The notes under the pieces were generated by a model. It did no database searches. It was given only the letters and a program-made list of their open reading frames with translations, and had not been told where the DNA came from. This document shows, in pieces, positions 26,139-34,468 of a stretch of DNA of 56,895 nucleotides. This DNA comes from Pelagibacterium lacus (GTDB lineage Bacteria > Pseudomonadota > Alphaproteobacteria > Rhizobiales > Devosiaceae), in the NCBI RefSeq assembly GCF_003345525.1, contig NZ_QQNH01000018.1, positions 1 to 56,895 of the forward strand, given 5' to 3'. Position 1 is the first letter of the stretch, and each line of letters starts with the position of its first letter. A program made the position numbers and the translations under genes.

Positions 26139-26169
26139 GTGGCGGGACACCCATGAGCGGAGATGAGCG

Positions 26170-28014
26170 ATGACCGAGACGATCCGACTGACCATGGCGC
26201 AGGCGGTGGCGCGGTTCCTGGCGGCGCAGAGGACCGAGATCGACGGCGAGACCGTGCCGCTGTTCGCCGGCGTATGGGCGATTTTCGGGCATGGCAATGT
26301 GGCGGGCATGGGCGAGGCGCTCCATGGGGTGCGCGACCGCCTGCCCACCTATCGCGCCCATAACGAGCAGGGCATGGCCCATGCGGCCATCGCCTTTGCC
26401 AAGGCCAGCTTCCGCCGCCGCATGATGGCCTGCACCACATCGATCGGGCCGGGGGCGACCAATATGGTCACCGCCGCCGCGCTGGCCCATGTCAACCGCC
26501 TGCCCGTGCTGCTGCTGCCCGGCGACGTATTCGCCAATCGCCGCCCCGATCCGGTGTTGCAGCAGGTCGAGGATTTTTCCGACGGCACGGTGTCGGCCAA
26601 TGACGTCTTCCGCCCCGTGTCGCGCTATTTCGACCGCATCACCCGGCCCGAGCAGATCATCGCTGCCCTGCGCCGCGCCATGCAGGTGCTGACCGACCCG
26701 GCCGAATGCGGGCCGGTGACCCTCGCTTTGTGCCAGGACACCCAGGCCGAGGCCTATGACTATCCGGCCGCGTTCTTCGCCGAAACCGTGTGGACGCAGC
26801 GGCGCATCCGCCCCGACGAGGCCGAGCTGGCCCGCGCCGCCGCGGCGCTGCGCGGCGCGAAAAAGCCGGTGCTGATCGCCGGCGGCGGCGTGCTCTATTC
26901 CAGGGCCAGCGCGGCGCTCGCCCGCTTTGCCCAAGACCATGGCGTGCCGGTGCTGGAAACCCAGGCCGGAAAGTCCGCCCTGCCCCACGCCCATCCCCTC
27001 AATATGGGCGCGGTGGGGGTGACCGGCACCAGCGCCTCCAATCGCCTCGCCGAGGAGGCCGATCTGGTGCTGGCGGTGGGGACGCGGCTGCAGGATTTCA
27101 CCACCGGCTCGTGGGCCTTGTTCAAGAACCCGAAGACCCGGTTCGTGGCGCTCAACGTCGCCGCCGCCGACGCCGCCAAGCACAGGGCCATGCCGCTGCT
27201 GGCCGATGCGCGGGTGGGGCTCGACGCGCTGGGCGCGGCGCTCAAGGGCTGGAGCGCCCCCGAGGAATGGCAGGGCAAGGCGCATGAGGGCAAGGCCCTC
27301 TGGCGCGCGGATGCGGACACGGCCATGGCGGCGACCAATGTCGAACGCCCCTCGGACGCCCAGGTGATCGGGGCGGTGCAGCGCCGTCTCGAGGACGCCG
27401 TCGTCGTCTGCGCGGCGGGGGGCCTGCCCGGGGAATTGCACAAGCTGTGGCGCGCCGAACGGGCTGGCGACTACCACCTCGAATACGGCTTTTCCTGCAT
27501 GGGCTACGAGATCGCCGGCGGGCTGGGGGTCAAGCTGGCCCGGCCCGATGACGAGGTGGTGGTGATGGTCGGGGACGGCAGCTATATGATGCTCAATTCC
27601 GAGCTCTCCACCGCCGTGATGATGGGGCAAAAGCTCACCCTGGTCGTCCTCGACAACCGGGGGTTCGGCTGCATAAACCGCTTGCAGATGGGCACCGGGG
27701 GGGCCAATTTCAACAATCTCCTCGCCGACTCCCACCACGAGGTGATGCCCGAGATCGACTTCGTGCTGCATGCCCGTTCCATGGGCGCGCACGCGGAAAA
27801 AGTGGCGGGGATCGCCGAGCTGGAAACCGCGCTGGCCGGCGCACGCGAGCGCAAGGCGACCAGCGTCATCGTCATCGACACCGACGCGCTGGCGACCACC
27901 GAGGCGGGCGGGCACTGGTGGGACGTGGCGGTGCCCGAGGTCTCGGACCGCGCCGAGGTGCGGGCCAAACGGGCCGAATATGAAACCATGATCAAGCAAC
28001 AGCGGATCGTCTGA
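26170..28014 (+). CDS. iolD: 3D-(3,5/4)-trihydroxycyclohexane-1,2-dione acylhydrolase (decyclizing)
   Basis: 614 residues. A thiamine-diphosphate enzyme that hydrolyses the ring diketone to 5-deoxyglucuronate. The N-terminal domain has the conserved Glu in YRAHNEQGMAHAAIAFAK. The middle domain has VLIAGGGVLYSRA. The C-terminal domain has the ThDP motif starting VMVGDGSYMML and ending VLDNRGFGCINR. Length fits IolD. It follows iolC across the 29-bp hairpin. Ribosome site GGAG 8-11 nt before the ATG. Confidence 0.94.
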   Translation: MTETIRLTMAQAVARFLAAQRTEIDGETVPLFAGVWAIFGHGNVAGMGEALHGVRDRLPTYRAHNEQGMAHAAIAFAKASFRRRMMACTTSIGPGATNMVTAAALAHVNRLPVLLLPGDVFANRRPDPVLQQVEDFSDGTVSANDVFRPVSRYFDRITRPEQIIAALRRAMQVLTDPAECGPVTLALCQDTQAEAYDYPAAFFAETVWTQRRIRPDEAELARAAAALRGAKKPVLIAGGGVLYSRASAALARFAQDHGVPVLETQAGKSALPHAHPLNMGAVGVTGTSASNRLAEEADLVLAVGTRLQDFTTGSWALFKNPKTRFVALNVAAADAAKHRAMPLLADARVGLDALGAALKGWSAPEEWQGKAHEGKALWRADADTAMAATNVERPSDAQVIGAVQRRLEDAVVVCAAGGLPGELHKLWRAERAGDYHLEYGFSCMGYEIAGGLGVKLARPDDEVVVMVGDGSYMMLNSELSTAVMMGQKLTLVVLDNRGFGCINRLQMGTGGANFNNLLADSHHEVMPEIDFVLHARSMGAHAEKVAGIAELETALAGARERKATSVIVIDTDALATTEAGGHWWDVAVPEVSDRAEVRAKRAEYETMIKQQRIV

Positions 28015-28041
28015 TCCGCGCAGCCAGGAACGAAGGCAATA

Positions 28042-28935
28042 ATGATCCGGATCGGAGCGAACCCCATCGGGTGGTCCAATGACGACATGATCGAGATCGG
28101 CGGGGAGACGCCGCTCGAAGTGTGCCTCGCCGAGGCAAGGGAGGCCGGCTTCACCGGCATGGAACTCGGCAACAAGTTTCCGCGCCGGGCCGAGACGCTG
28201 CGGCCCATATTGGAGGCGCATGGCCACAGCCTCGTCTCGGGCTGGTATTCCACCGAACTGCTGCTGCGCGACGAAAACGCCGAGTTCGAGGCCGTCGCCG
28301 CGCATGCGGAACTGCTGGCTGCCATGGGCTGCGGGGTGCTGATCGCCTGCGAGACCTCCAACGCCATCCACGGGCAGATGGAGACCCCGCTCTCGGCCCG
28401 GCCCGTGCTGCCCCATGACGTCTGGGGCCGCTTCGGCATGCGGCTCACCGCCTTCGCCCAGAAGCTCAAGCAGCATTACGGGCTGACGCTGGTCTATCAC
28501 CACCATATGGGCACTATCGTGCAGACCGAGGCCGAGATCGACCGGCTGATGGCCACCACCGGCGATGCGGTGCATCTGCTGCTCGATACCGGCCACGTCA
28601 CCTGGGGCGGCGGCGATCCGGCCCGCGTGGCCCGCAACCACAAGGCCCGCATCGCCCATGTGCACGCCAAGGACGTGCGGGCCGCTATGATGCTCAAATC
28701 CAATGCCGAGGACTGGAGCTTCCTCCGCTCGGTGCTGGCCGGCGTCTATACCGTGCCCGGCGACGGGCTGGTGGATTTCCCCGCCGTGTTCGCCGAACTG
28801 GGCGGCTATGCGGGCTGGGTGGTGGTCGAGGCGGAACAGGACCCGGAAAAGGCCCATCCGCTCACCTATGCCAAAATGGGCTATGACTATCTGCGCCAGG
28901 CGCTCGGCGGCGCCGGGTTCACCATCGCCGATTAG
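28042..28935 (+). CDS. iolE: Inosose (2-keto-myo-inositol) dehydratase
   Basis: 297 residues. A xylose-isomerase-like TIM barrel that dehydrates 2-keto-myo-inositol to the ring diketone used by IolD. The N-terminus MIRIGANPIGWSNDD is the IolE signature. Metal and active-site blocks are CETSNAIHG, LVYHHHMGTIVQTE, LLLDTGHVTWGGGD and IAHVHAKDVR, and the C-terminal VVVEAEQDP follows. Third gene of the iolCDEB run, 27 bp after iolD. Confidence 0.95.
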   Translation: MIRIGANPIGWSNDDMIEIGGETPLEVCLAEAREAGFTGMELGNKFPRRAETLRPILEAHGHSLVSGWYSTELLLRDENAEFEAVAAHAELLAAMGCGVLIACETSNAIHGQMETPLSARPVLPHDVWGRFGMRLTAFAQKLKQHYGLTLVYHHHMGTIVQTEAEIDRLMATTGDAVHLLLDTGHVTWGGGDPARVARNHKARIAHVHAKDVRAAMMLKSNAEDWSFLRSVLAGVYTVPGDGLVDFPAVFAELGGYAGWVVVEAEQDPEKAHPLTYAKMGYDYLRQALGGAGFTIAD

Positions 28936-28945
28936 GAGGAGAAGC

Positions 28946-29743
28946 ATGCCGCAACTGCTCGTCAAACCATCCGCAAGCAGCGGCAAGGTGCTCGACGTGA
29001 CGCCGCACAGCGCCGGCTGGACCTATGTGGGCTTCGCGCTCCACAGGCTGAAGGCCGGCGAAAGCGTCGGTGCGGCGACGGGGGAGCGCGAGGTGTGCCT
29101 GGTGCTGGTCTCGGGAACCGCCGAGATCACCGCCGGGGCTAAGGATTTCGGCGCGGTGGGCGAACGCAAGAGCCCCTTCGCGGGCAAGCCGGCGGCGGTC
29201 TATGTGCCGGGACAGGCGGAGTGGGAAGCCAGAGCGGTCACCGATGTGGAACTAGCCGTCTGCTCGGCCCCGGCCCTGACGCAGAAGGCGGCGCGGCTGA
29301 TCGCCCCCGATACGATGAGCCAGGAGACGCGGGGGCAAGGCACCAATACCCGCCACGTCACCAATATCCTCCCCGAGACCGACCCGACCGCCGACAGCCT
29401 CCTGGTGGTCGAGGTGATCACCCCGGGCGGACACACCTCGTCCTATCCGCCGCACAAGCACGACCGGGACGACCTGCCGCGCGAATCCTATCTCGAGGAA
29501 ACCTATTACCACCGCCTCGACCCGCCCCAGGGTTTTGGCTTCCAGCGGGTCTATACCGACGACCGCGCGCTCGACGAAACCATGCTGATCGAGGACGGGG
29601 TGGTGACGCTGGTCCCCAAAGGCTACCACCCCTGCGCGGCCATCCATGGCTATGACCTCTATTATCTCAACGTCATGGCCGGGCCGAAGCGGACGTGGAA
29701 ATTCCACAACCAGAAAGAGCATGAATGGCTGTTAGGCCGCTAG
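28946..29743 (+). CDS. iolB: 5-deoxy-glucuronate isomerase
   Basis: 265 residues. A cupin-fold enzyme converting 5-deoxyglucuronate to 5-dehydro-2-deoxygluconate, the IolC substrate. Recognised by GWTYVGFALHRLKAGE near 25, the metal-binding SYPPHKHDRDDLPRESYLEETYYHR block, and GYHPCAAIHGYDLYYLNVMAG near the C-terminus. The ATG at 28946 is preceded by AGGAGGAG and follows iolE by 10 bp. Last gene of the operon; its 3' end overlaps the convergent TetR gene by 12 bp. Confidence 0.94.
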   Translation: MPQLLVKPSASSGKVLDVTPHSAGWTYVGFALHRLKAGESVGAATGEREVCLVLVSGTAEITAGAKDFGAVGERKSPFAGKPAAVYVPGQAEWEARAVTDVELAVCSAPALTQKAARLIAPDTMSQETRGQGTNTRHVTNILPETDPTADSLLVVEVITPGGHTSSYPPHKHDRDDLPRESYLEETYYHRLDPPQGFGFQRVYTDDRALDETMLIEDGVVTLVPKGYHPCAAIHGYDLYYLNVMAGPKRTWKFHNQKEHEWLLGR

Positions 29744-30316
29744 GGACGTACCGCCCGGCGACGCGGCGGCCATGTGGCAGTCCAGCGCCGCGCGCGCCGC
29801 GTCCATGAGGGCGGCGCGCTCGCTGCCGACGAGGGCGGCGATGCTCATGGCATCGAGGATCGCAAGGATGTGCGCGGCGCGCGGCCCGGCCCGGTCCAGC
29901 CGCGCGCAGGCGGCGGCGATCGCCTCGGCAAGGGCGGCGCGATAGCGGTGCCAGCAGCGCGCCGGCCCGTCCAATCGCTGCGCGCCGGAGAGGACGAACA
30001 GGCAGCCCGGGGCCATGCCGGGGCGGCAGAGATCGTCGGCGGTGGCTTCGAGCAGCCGGTCGAGGGCCCGCTGCGCATCGGGATGGGCGAGCGCGGCCTG
30101 GGCCACCGCCAGCCGGGTCCGGGCGTGGCGGGCGAGGACCTGCTCATAGAGGGCCGTCTTGGAGTCGAAGGCGGCGTAAAAGCTGCCGGCGCCGATGCCC
30201 ATGGCCGCCATCAGGTCGCTGATGCCGGCCGCGGCGAAGCCCCGGGCGCGAAACACCGCCTCGGCGCGGTCGAGGGCGGTCTCGAGATCGAAGCGGCGCG
30301 CCCGGCCCCGGCTCAT
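29732..30316 (-). CDS. TetR/AcrR-family regulator
   Basis: 194 residues. The N-terminal TetR helix-turn-helix (ALDRAEAVFRARGFAAAGIS with MGIGAGSFYAAFDSKTALYE) is followed by a variable ligand domain containing APGCLFVLSG, as in the TetR_C_11/COG1309 group. It is the last gene of the four-gene phosphatase/phosphate-transporter operon, its start overlapping the metallophosphoesterase stop by 4 bp. Target and ligand are unknown; autoregulation of the operon is a reasonable guess. Confidence 0.82.
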   Translation of the reverse strand: MSRGRARRFDLETALDRAEAVFRARGFAAAGISDLMAAMGIGAGSFYAAFDSKTALYEQVLARHARTRLAVAQAALAHPDAQRALDRLLEATADDLCRPGMAPGCLFVLSGAQRLDGPARCWHRYRAALAEAIAAACARLDRAGPRAAHILAILDAMSIAALVGSERAALMDAARAALDCHMAAASPGGTSLAA

Positions 30317-31935
30317 TCCGCCGCCTCCCGATCCTGGCGCGCATCGTCGAGATAGCGCGCCATCATGGCGAGGAAGCGCTGCACCCGCGCTTGCAGGCAT
30401 AAGGGGTCGGGCCAGGAGCGGCCGGCATAGGCGGCGATCAGCCGCTGGTAGAGCGCCATGCGGGAGGCGGGCACGAAACGGGTCACCAGCACGCTCGCCT
30501 TGCGCGCCGCATACCAGTCGGTGACCAGATCGACGCCGCTGGGACCCTCCCCCTCCCCGGCCGGGGCATAGGCGGCCGGCGCGATGGGATCGGGGCGCTC
30601 GGCGAGGGCGAGGAGATCGGCCACCGAGAGCCGTTGCAGCGCCGCCGCGAAATCCTGCGGCCATTCGCGCTTCAGGTAGCGATGCACCACCAGTTCGCGC
30701 ACATGGCCGTAAAGGAATTCCCCATAGGAGCGGGCACCCGTCCAGGCGTCATCGCCATAGAGGGGGAAGAAGGCATCGAAATCGGGGAAATCGAGCAGGA
30801 TATGGTCGACCTCCATCTCCCGGCCATTGGCCGCGACCACGGCGAAGGCGGGCGGGAAGGCCACCGGCGAGGGAATGGCGATATTGGTGAGCGCCGCCCC
30901 GCCATCCGCGACGCTGTTGCTGTCGCTGATATGAAGATGGCCGGAAAAATGCGTGCCGATGCCGGTGCGCGCCACGGCGCGCGCGGTCTCCGGGCTCGGG
31001 GTGCGGCGCACCGCCTGGGTGGCGCCGAACAGCGCCGTCTCGTCGGCGGCGGTGTCGTCATAGGGATCGAGCACCGGATAATGCGAGAAGCACACCAGCG
31101 TCTTGTCCAGTGCCCGGGCGCGCTTTGAGACATCGGCCAGCCAGTCGAGGATGAAGGGTTTTAGGCGCACCAGGGCGTTCCAGCCCGCATCGGTGCTGTC
31201 GTCAAAGGCGTCCGGGCGCCTGTTGTCGGGGCGGCCATTGCGCGGCGCGAACACATTGGCGTCGACCGAAACGACCCAGAGGCCGGGCTCGGGCTCGACG
31301 AGATAGCTCAGGTCGAGCTGGCGATGGGTGACCGAACCGTCCGGCGAAGCCATCTCGAACATGCGGGCCGAAAACGCGTCCTCGGTGCCGAACGGGCATT
31401 CCCAGTAAAAATCCTCGGGGCGACGCTGGATGCCATAGGGCGCCCAGAGCGGGGCCAGCGCGTCATAGGAGCGGCAGAACATGGCCGGATCGACCACGCT
31501 GCGGCCGGGGCCGGGCACGGCATCGGGGTCGCTGGTGACCCAGGTGGCGCCGCCCGCGGCGTCATAAAAGGCCTTGGCGTGGTCCCGCCCGCTCATGCCG
31601 TAGACGTCGTGATTGCCCGGGGTGAGGAAAAAGCGCAAGCCGTGCTCGGCCTCGTAACGGGCCAGCAGGGCCAGCGCCGGACCCATCGAGGCGATCTGGC
31701 CGTCATCGGTCAGGTCCCCGGCGATGAGGACGGTGCGGACGCCCTCGGCGACGCAGGCCTCGAGCGCGGCCCGGAAGGCCAGCCAGCTTTCGTTGAAGAT
31801 GCGGGTCGAGGCGGCGCTGTCGTCGCGGGTGCGGATGGCGGCGCCCTGCCGCCCCCGGAAGGGCACGCCCTCGAAGCGGTAGCCGGGGAAGATCTCGTGG
31901 TAATGCGGGTCGGCGATGACGGCGAATCTGTGCAT
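30313..31935 (-). CDS. Calcineurin-like metallophosphoesterase
   Basis: 540 residues, no signal peptide. The binuclear-metal motifs appear in order: DPH at 9-11, GDLTDDG at 73-79, GNHD at 107-110, CFSHYPV near 285 and GHLH near 335. After the catalytic domain there is an uncharacterised C-terminal part of about 170 residues. Members of this superfamily hydrolyse phosphomonoesters, phosphodiesters or cyclic nucleotides; the substrate here is unknown. It is 4 bp downstream of the Na+/Pi cotransporter gene, so likely part of the same phosphate-handling operon. Confidence 0.85.
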   Translation of the reverse strand: MHRFAVIADPHYHEIFPGYRFEGVPFRGRQGAAIRTRDDSAASTRIFNESWLAFRAALEACVAEGVRTVLIAGDLTDDGQIASMGPALALLARYEAEHGLRFFLTPGNHDVYGMSGRDHAKAFYDAAGGATWVTSDPDAVPGPGRSVVDPAMFCRSYDALAPLWAPYGIQRRPEDFYWECPFGTEDAFSARMFEMASPDGSVTHRQLDLSYLVEPEPGLWVVSVDANVFAPRNGRPDNRRPDAFDDSTDAGWNALVRLKPFILDWLADVSKRARALDKTLVCFSHYPVLDPYDDTAADETALFGATQAVRRTPSPETARAVARTGIGTHFSGHLHISDSNSVADGGAALTNIAIPSPVAFPPAFAVVAANGREMEVDHILLDFPDFDAFFPLYGDDAWTGARSYGEFLYGHVRELVVHRYLKREWPQDFAAALQRLSVADLLALAERPDPIAPAAYAPAGEGEGPSGVDLVTDWYAARKASVLVTRFVPASRMALYQRLIAAYAGRSWPDPLCLQARVQRFLAMMARYLDDARQDREAAE

Positions 31936-31939
31936 GGGA

Positions 31940-33598
31940 TCAGGTCTTGGAGGACGGGCGCAGGCGCGTGTCGCGCAGGGCGCCCATATCGTCGAGGATG
32001 GGATAGGCCACCGAAATCAGATGCGCGTTGACCCGCTTGAGGTCGCGCAGGATGTCCAGATGCAGGCCCGAGGTCTCCAGCGTTTCGGTGCGCCGGGCCC
32101 GCAGGCGCTCGAGATGGCGCTCGGCGGATTCGGTCTCCAGCCGGCGCACCTCGGACTTGCAGGCGGCGAGCTGGCGCGCCAGGTCGGCATCGCGCGAGAG
32201 GAACACCGACTGGGCGATGTCGAGGATTTCCAGCGTACGGTCGTAAAAGCGCACGATCTCGGCCAGGCCCTCGGCCGAAAAGGCCAGCCGGCGCTTGGCC
32301 TTCTTGGCGGCGAGCTCGGAGAGGCCACTGTCGATGATGTCGCCGATATGCTCGAGATTGACCGCATAGGACATGATCTCGGTGGCGCGGCGCGAATCCT
32401 CCTCGTCGAGCTCCTCGCGGGCGAGGCGGGAGAGATAGATCTTGATCTCCCCATGCACCCTGTCGATGTCGTTCTCGATCTCGGCCAATTGCTCCCTCAC
32501 CGCCGGATCGGAGGATTTGAGCGCGATCATGCTCGCTTCGAGCATTTCGCGCACCATGTCGCCCAGCCGCAGGGTTTCGCGGGCCGCCGCCGACAGCGCC
32601 AGGGCCGGGGTGGCCAGCGCGCTCTCGTCGAGATAGCGCGGCGCGGCCTTGCCCTCGGGCGCGTCGGGAATAAGCTTTTCGGCCAGCCGGGCCAGGGGAC
32701 CGAGCACGGGCAGGAACACGACCAGCAGCACGGTGGAAAAGCCGATATGGGCGGAGAGGGCCAGAACCCCCGTATCGGGCCATATGCGATGCAGCACGGG
32801 GCCCAGCACCCCGGCCAGTCCGGTAAGGGCAAAAGCGCCGAAGGCGCGAATGGCCAGATTGGTGGCGGCGAGCCGGCGCGCCTCCACCCCTTCCCCATAG
32901 ACGGCGAGATAGGGCGGCACGGCGCCGCCCAGATTGGCCCCGGCCACCAGCACCAGCGCCAGTTCGGGCGAGACGATGCCGGCCTGGCCCAGCAGCACGA
33001 CGAACAGCACCACCGCAAGGCTGGAGGAGGCGAGGAAGGCGAGCCCGGCGGCGAACAGCAGGGCAAAGACCGGCGCGCCGCCCAGATGGGCGAGGATGTA
33101 GATGACGATGTCGGAGGTGCGGACCGGCTCGGTCGCCTGCCCCATCAGCGCCAGGGCGAGCAGCATCAGCCCCAGCCCCAGAATGGCCCGCCCCACCCCC
33201 TTGCCGGCCGCGTAGCGGCTGCGGTTGAAGGTGACGACGCCAACAAGGATCAGCACCGGCGACAGCCAGTGCAGGTCGAGCGAGAGGATGACCGCGGCGA
33301 GGCTGGTGCCGATATTGGCCCCCAGCATGATGGCCTGGGCCATGAGGCCCGAGACCAGATCGCGCGCGGCGAACGAGGCGGTGATCACCGCTGTGGCGGT
33401 GGAGGATTGCACGGCCAGGGTGGCGAGGATGCCCACCACCACCGCCGAGACCCGGTTTCTGGTGCTTTTCCCGATCCAGTAGCGCAGCGAGGTGCCGAAG
33501 GCGCGCAGCATGCCCGTCTTGATGAGGCGCAGCCCCCAGAGCAGCAGCGCACCGGCGCCGAGCAGATCGATGAGAACCAGGGTCGAGCTAATTTCCAC
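31940..33598 (-). CDS. Na+/phosphate cotransporter family protein with PhoU-like C-terminal domain
   Basis: 552 residues. The N-terminal half has about eight membrane segments in two inverted repeats; the first carries the QSSTATAV signature, while the second reads LASSSLAVV where QSS is more usual. The C-terminal third is soluble, helical and PhoU-like (DMVREMLEASMIALKSSD, MSYAVNLEHIGDIIDSGLSE). The E. coli relative YjbB is reported to let phosphate out. The start is probably the GTG at 33598, inside the end of the phosphatase gene, because the conserved first helix STLVLIDLLGAGALLLWG follows at once and GGAGG lies just before. There is no ATG before the first membrane helix. Confidence 0.88.
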   Translation of the reverse strand: MEISSTLVLIDLLGAGALLLWGLRLIKTGMLRAFGTSLRYWIGKSTRNRVSAVVVGILATLAVQSSTATAVITASFAARDLVSGLMAQAIMLGANIGTSLAAVILSLDLHWLSPVLILVGVVTFNRSRYAAGKGVGRAILGLGLMLLALALMGQATEPVRTSDIVIYILAHLGGAPVFALLFAAGLAFLASSSLAVVLFVVLLGQAGIVSPELALVLVAGANLGGAVPPYLAVYGEGVEARRLAATNLAIRAFGAFALTGLAGVLGPVLHRIWPDTGVLALSAHIGFSTVLLVVFLPVLGPLARLAEKLIPDAPEGKAAPRYLDESALATPALALSAAARETLRLGDMVREMLEASMIALKSSDPAVREQLAEIENDIDRVHGEIKIYLSRLAREELDEEDSRRATEIMSYAVNLEHIGDIIDSGLSELAAKKAKRRLAFSAEGLAEIVRFYDRTLEILDIAQSVFLSRDADLARQLAACKSEVRRLETESAERHLERLRARRTETLETSGLHLDILRDLKRVNAHLISVAYPILDDMGALRDTRLRPSSKT

Positions 33599-34196
33599 CC
33601 CCCTCCAGAAGATCGATGGCCTCGGAGGCCTTTTTGGCCGCCGCGACCAGCATGGGCTTGGGCGTTTCGAACCATTCGTCGCGGCGCAATTCCCGCCGCT
33701 CGCGCACATGGGCGAGGGCATCCTCGAAGGTGGGGAACAGATGGGGCTGGTTACGGGCCAGATAGAGCGACACCAGCGCCACCGAGCGGCTGCGGCCGCC
33801 ACGGCAATGCACCAGCACATTGCCGCGCTCGCGCAGCGGATAGCTGGGGCGCTCGGGAAGCTGCTGCTTGAGGGCGCCGTCGAGGATGTAATAGCCGGCC
33901 AGGATCATGCGCGAGGGATTGCCGTCGCCGTCGATCAGCCCGATCTTGTAGGTGCGGACGGCCCCGTGCCCGGCCGCGACCTTGCCCGGCCCGGCCGGAT
34001 GGTCGGGATCGAGCACATAGTTGAAATCGAGATTGACCGCACAGTTGATCACCGTCGAGATGCCGTTCTCGCGCAGGAGGTCGAGATCGCGCGCACCCTC
34101 GGTCCCCCCGATGAACAGCGACACCTTGTCGGCGCCCACATCGGTGGCGACAAGGCTGATATTGGGGCGATCGTAACGGGGGGCAATCTGTGCCAT
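33588..34196 (-). CDS. Tyrosine / dual-specificity protein phosphatase family
   Basis: 202 residues. A CX5R phosphatase loop VHCRGGRSRS has nucleophile Cys131 and Arg137, and an upstream Asp (GLIDGDGN, near 89-91) could be the general acid. Small cytoplasmic proteins of this kind dephosphorylate proteins, but several bacterial and eukaryotic relatives act on phosphoinositides or inositol polyphosphates, notable next to IMPase genes. It is the first gene of the operon to 29732 and overlaps the cotransporter start by 11 bp. It is divergent from lacI; two LacI-type operators lie between. The ATG at 34196 is chosen because upstream sequence is not conserved. Confidence 0.82.
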   Translation of the reverse strand: MAQIAPRYDRPNISLVATDVGADKVSLFIGGTEGARDLDLLRENGISTVINCAVNLDFNYVLDPDHPAGPGKVAAGHGAVRTYKIGLIDGDGNPSRMILAGYYILDGALKQQLPERPSYPLRERGNVLVHCRGGRSRSVALVSLYLARNQPHLFPTFEDALAHVRERRELRRDEWFETPKPMLVAAAKKASEAIDLLEGGGN

Positions 34197-34296
34197 CAGG
34201 GAGTGTCCTTGCTGCCGGGGAAAGGGAAGATGCGGGGGTGCCGCGACGGCGCGGCCGCGCGCGCCGGTGCGTCCTCCACAGCACCGGACGCCAATT

Positions 34297-34312
34297 TTGC
34301 ACACCTGTGCAA
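34297..34312. promoter_or_regulatory. LacI-type operator O1
   Basis: TTGCACACCTGTGCAA, a TTGCACA/TGTGCAA dyad with 2-bp centre, in the gap between the phosphatase operon and lacI. The same 16-mer recurs exactly at 44139-44154. Confidence 0.75.
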
Positions 34313-34415
34313 TTCCGTCAACCGAGCCGCCCTTTCGCCGGCCTCGGACGCGATTGCCCTGCAACCGGGCTCCCCTTATAAGGGGAACGGCACGGAACAT
34401 CCGGCGTTGCAGTCT

Positions 34416-34431
34416 TCGCACAGCTGTGCAA
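34416..34431. promoter_or_regulatory. LacI-type operator O2
   Basis: TCGCACAGCTGTGCAA, one mismatch from TTGCACA-N2-TGTGCAA, 37 bp before the lacI start and 119 bp from O1, so DNA looping or autoregulation is possible. Confidence 0.7.
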
Positions 34432-34468
34432 TTGCGCTGCGAGAGCATCGCCATCCCATGGGGCCCGC

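Noticed and set aside
26068-28986. A minus-strand open frame of over 970 codons opposite iolD and iolE
   Set aside because: Antisense shadow: composition is repetitive and iolD and iolE fully explain the DNA. Other long antisense frames (8001-10316, 24000-25800, 31916-33871) were dropped for the same reason.
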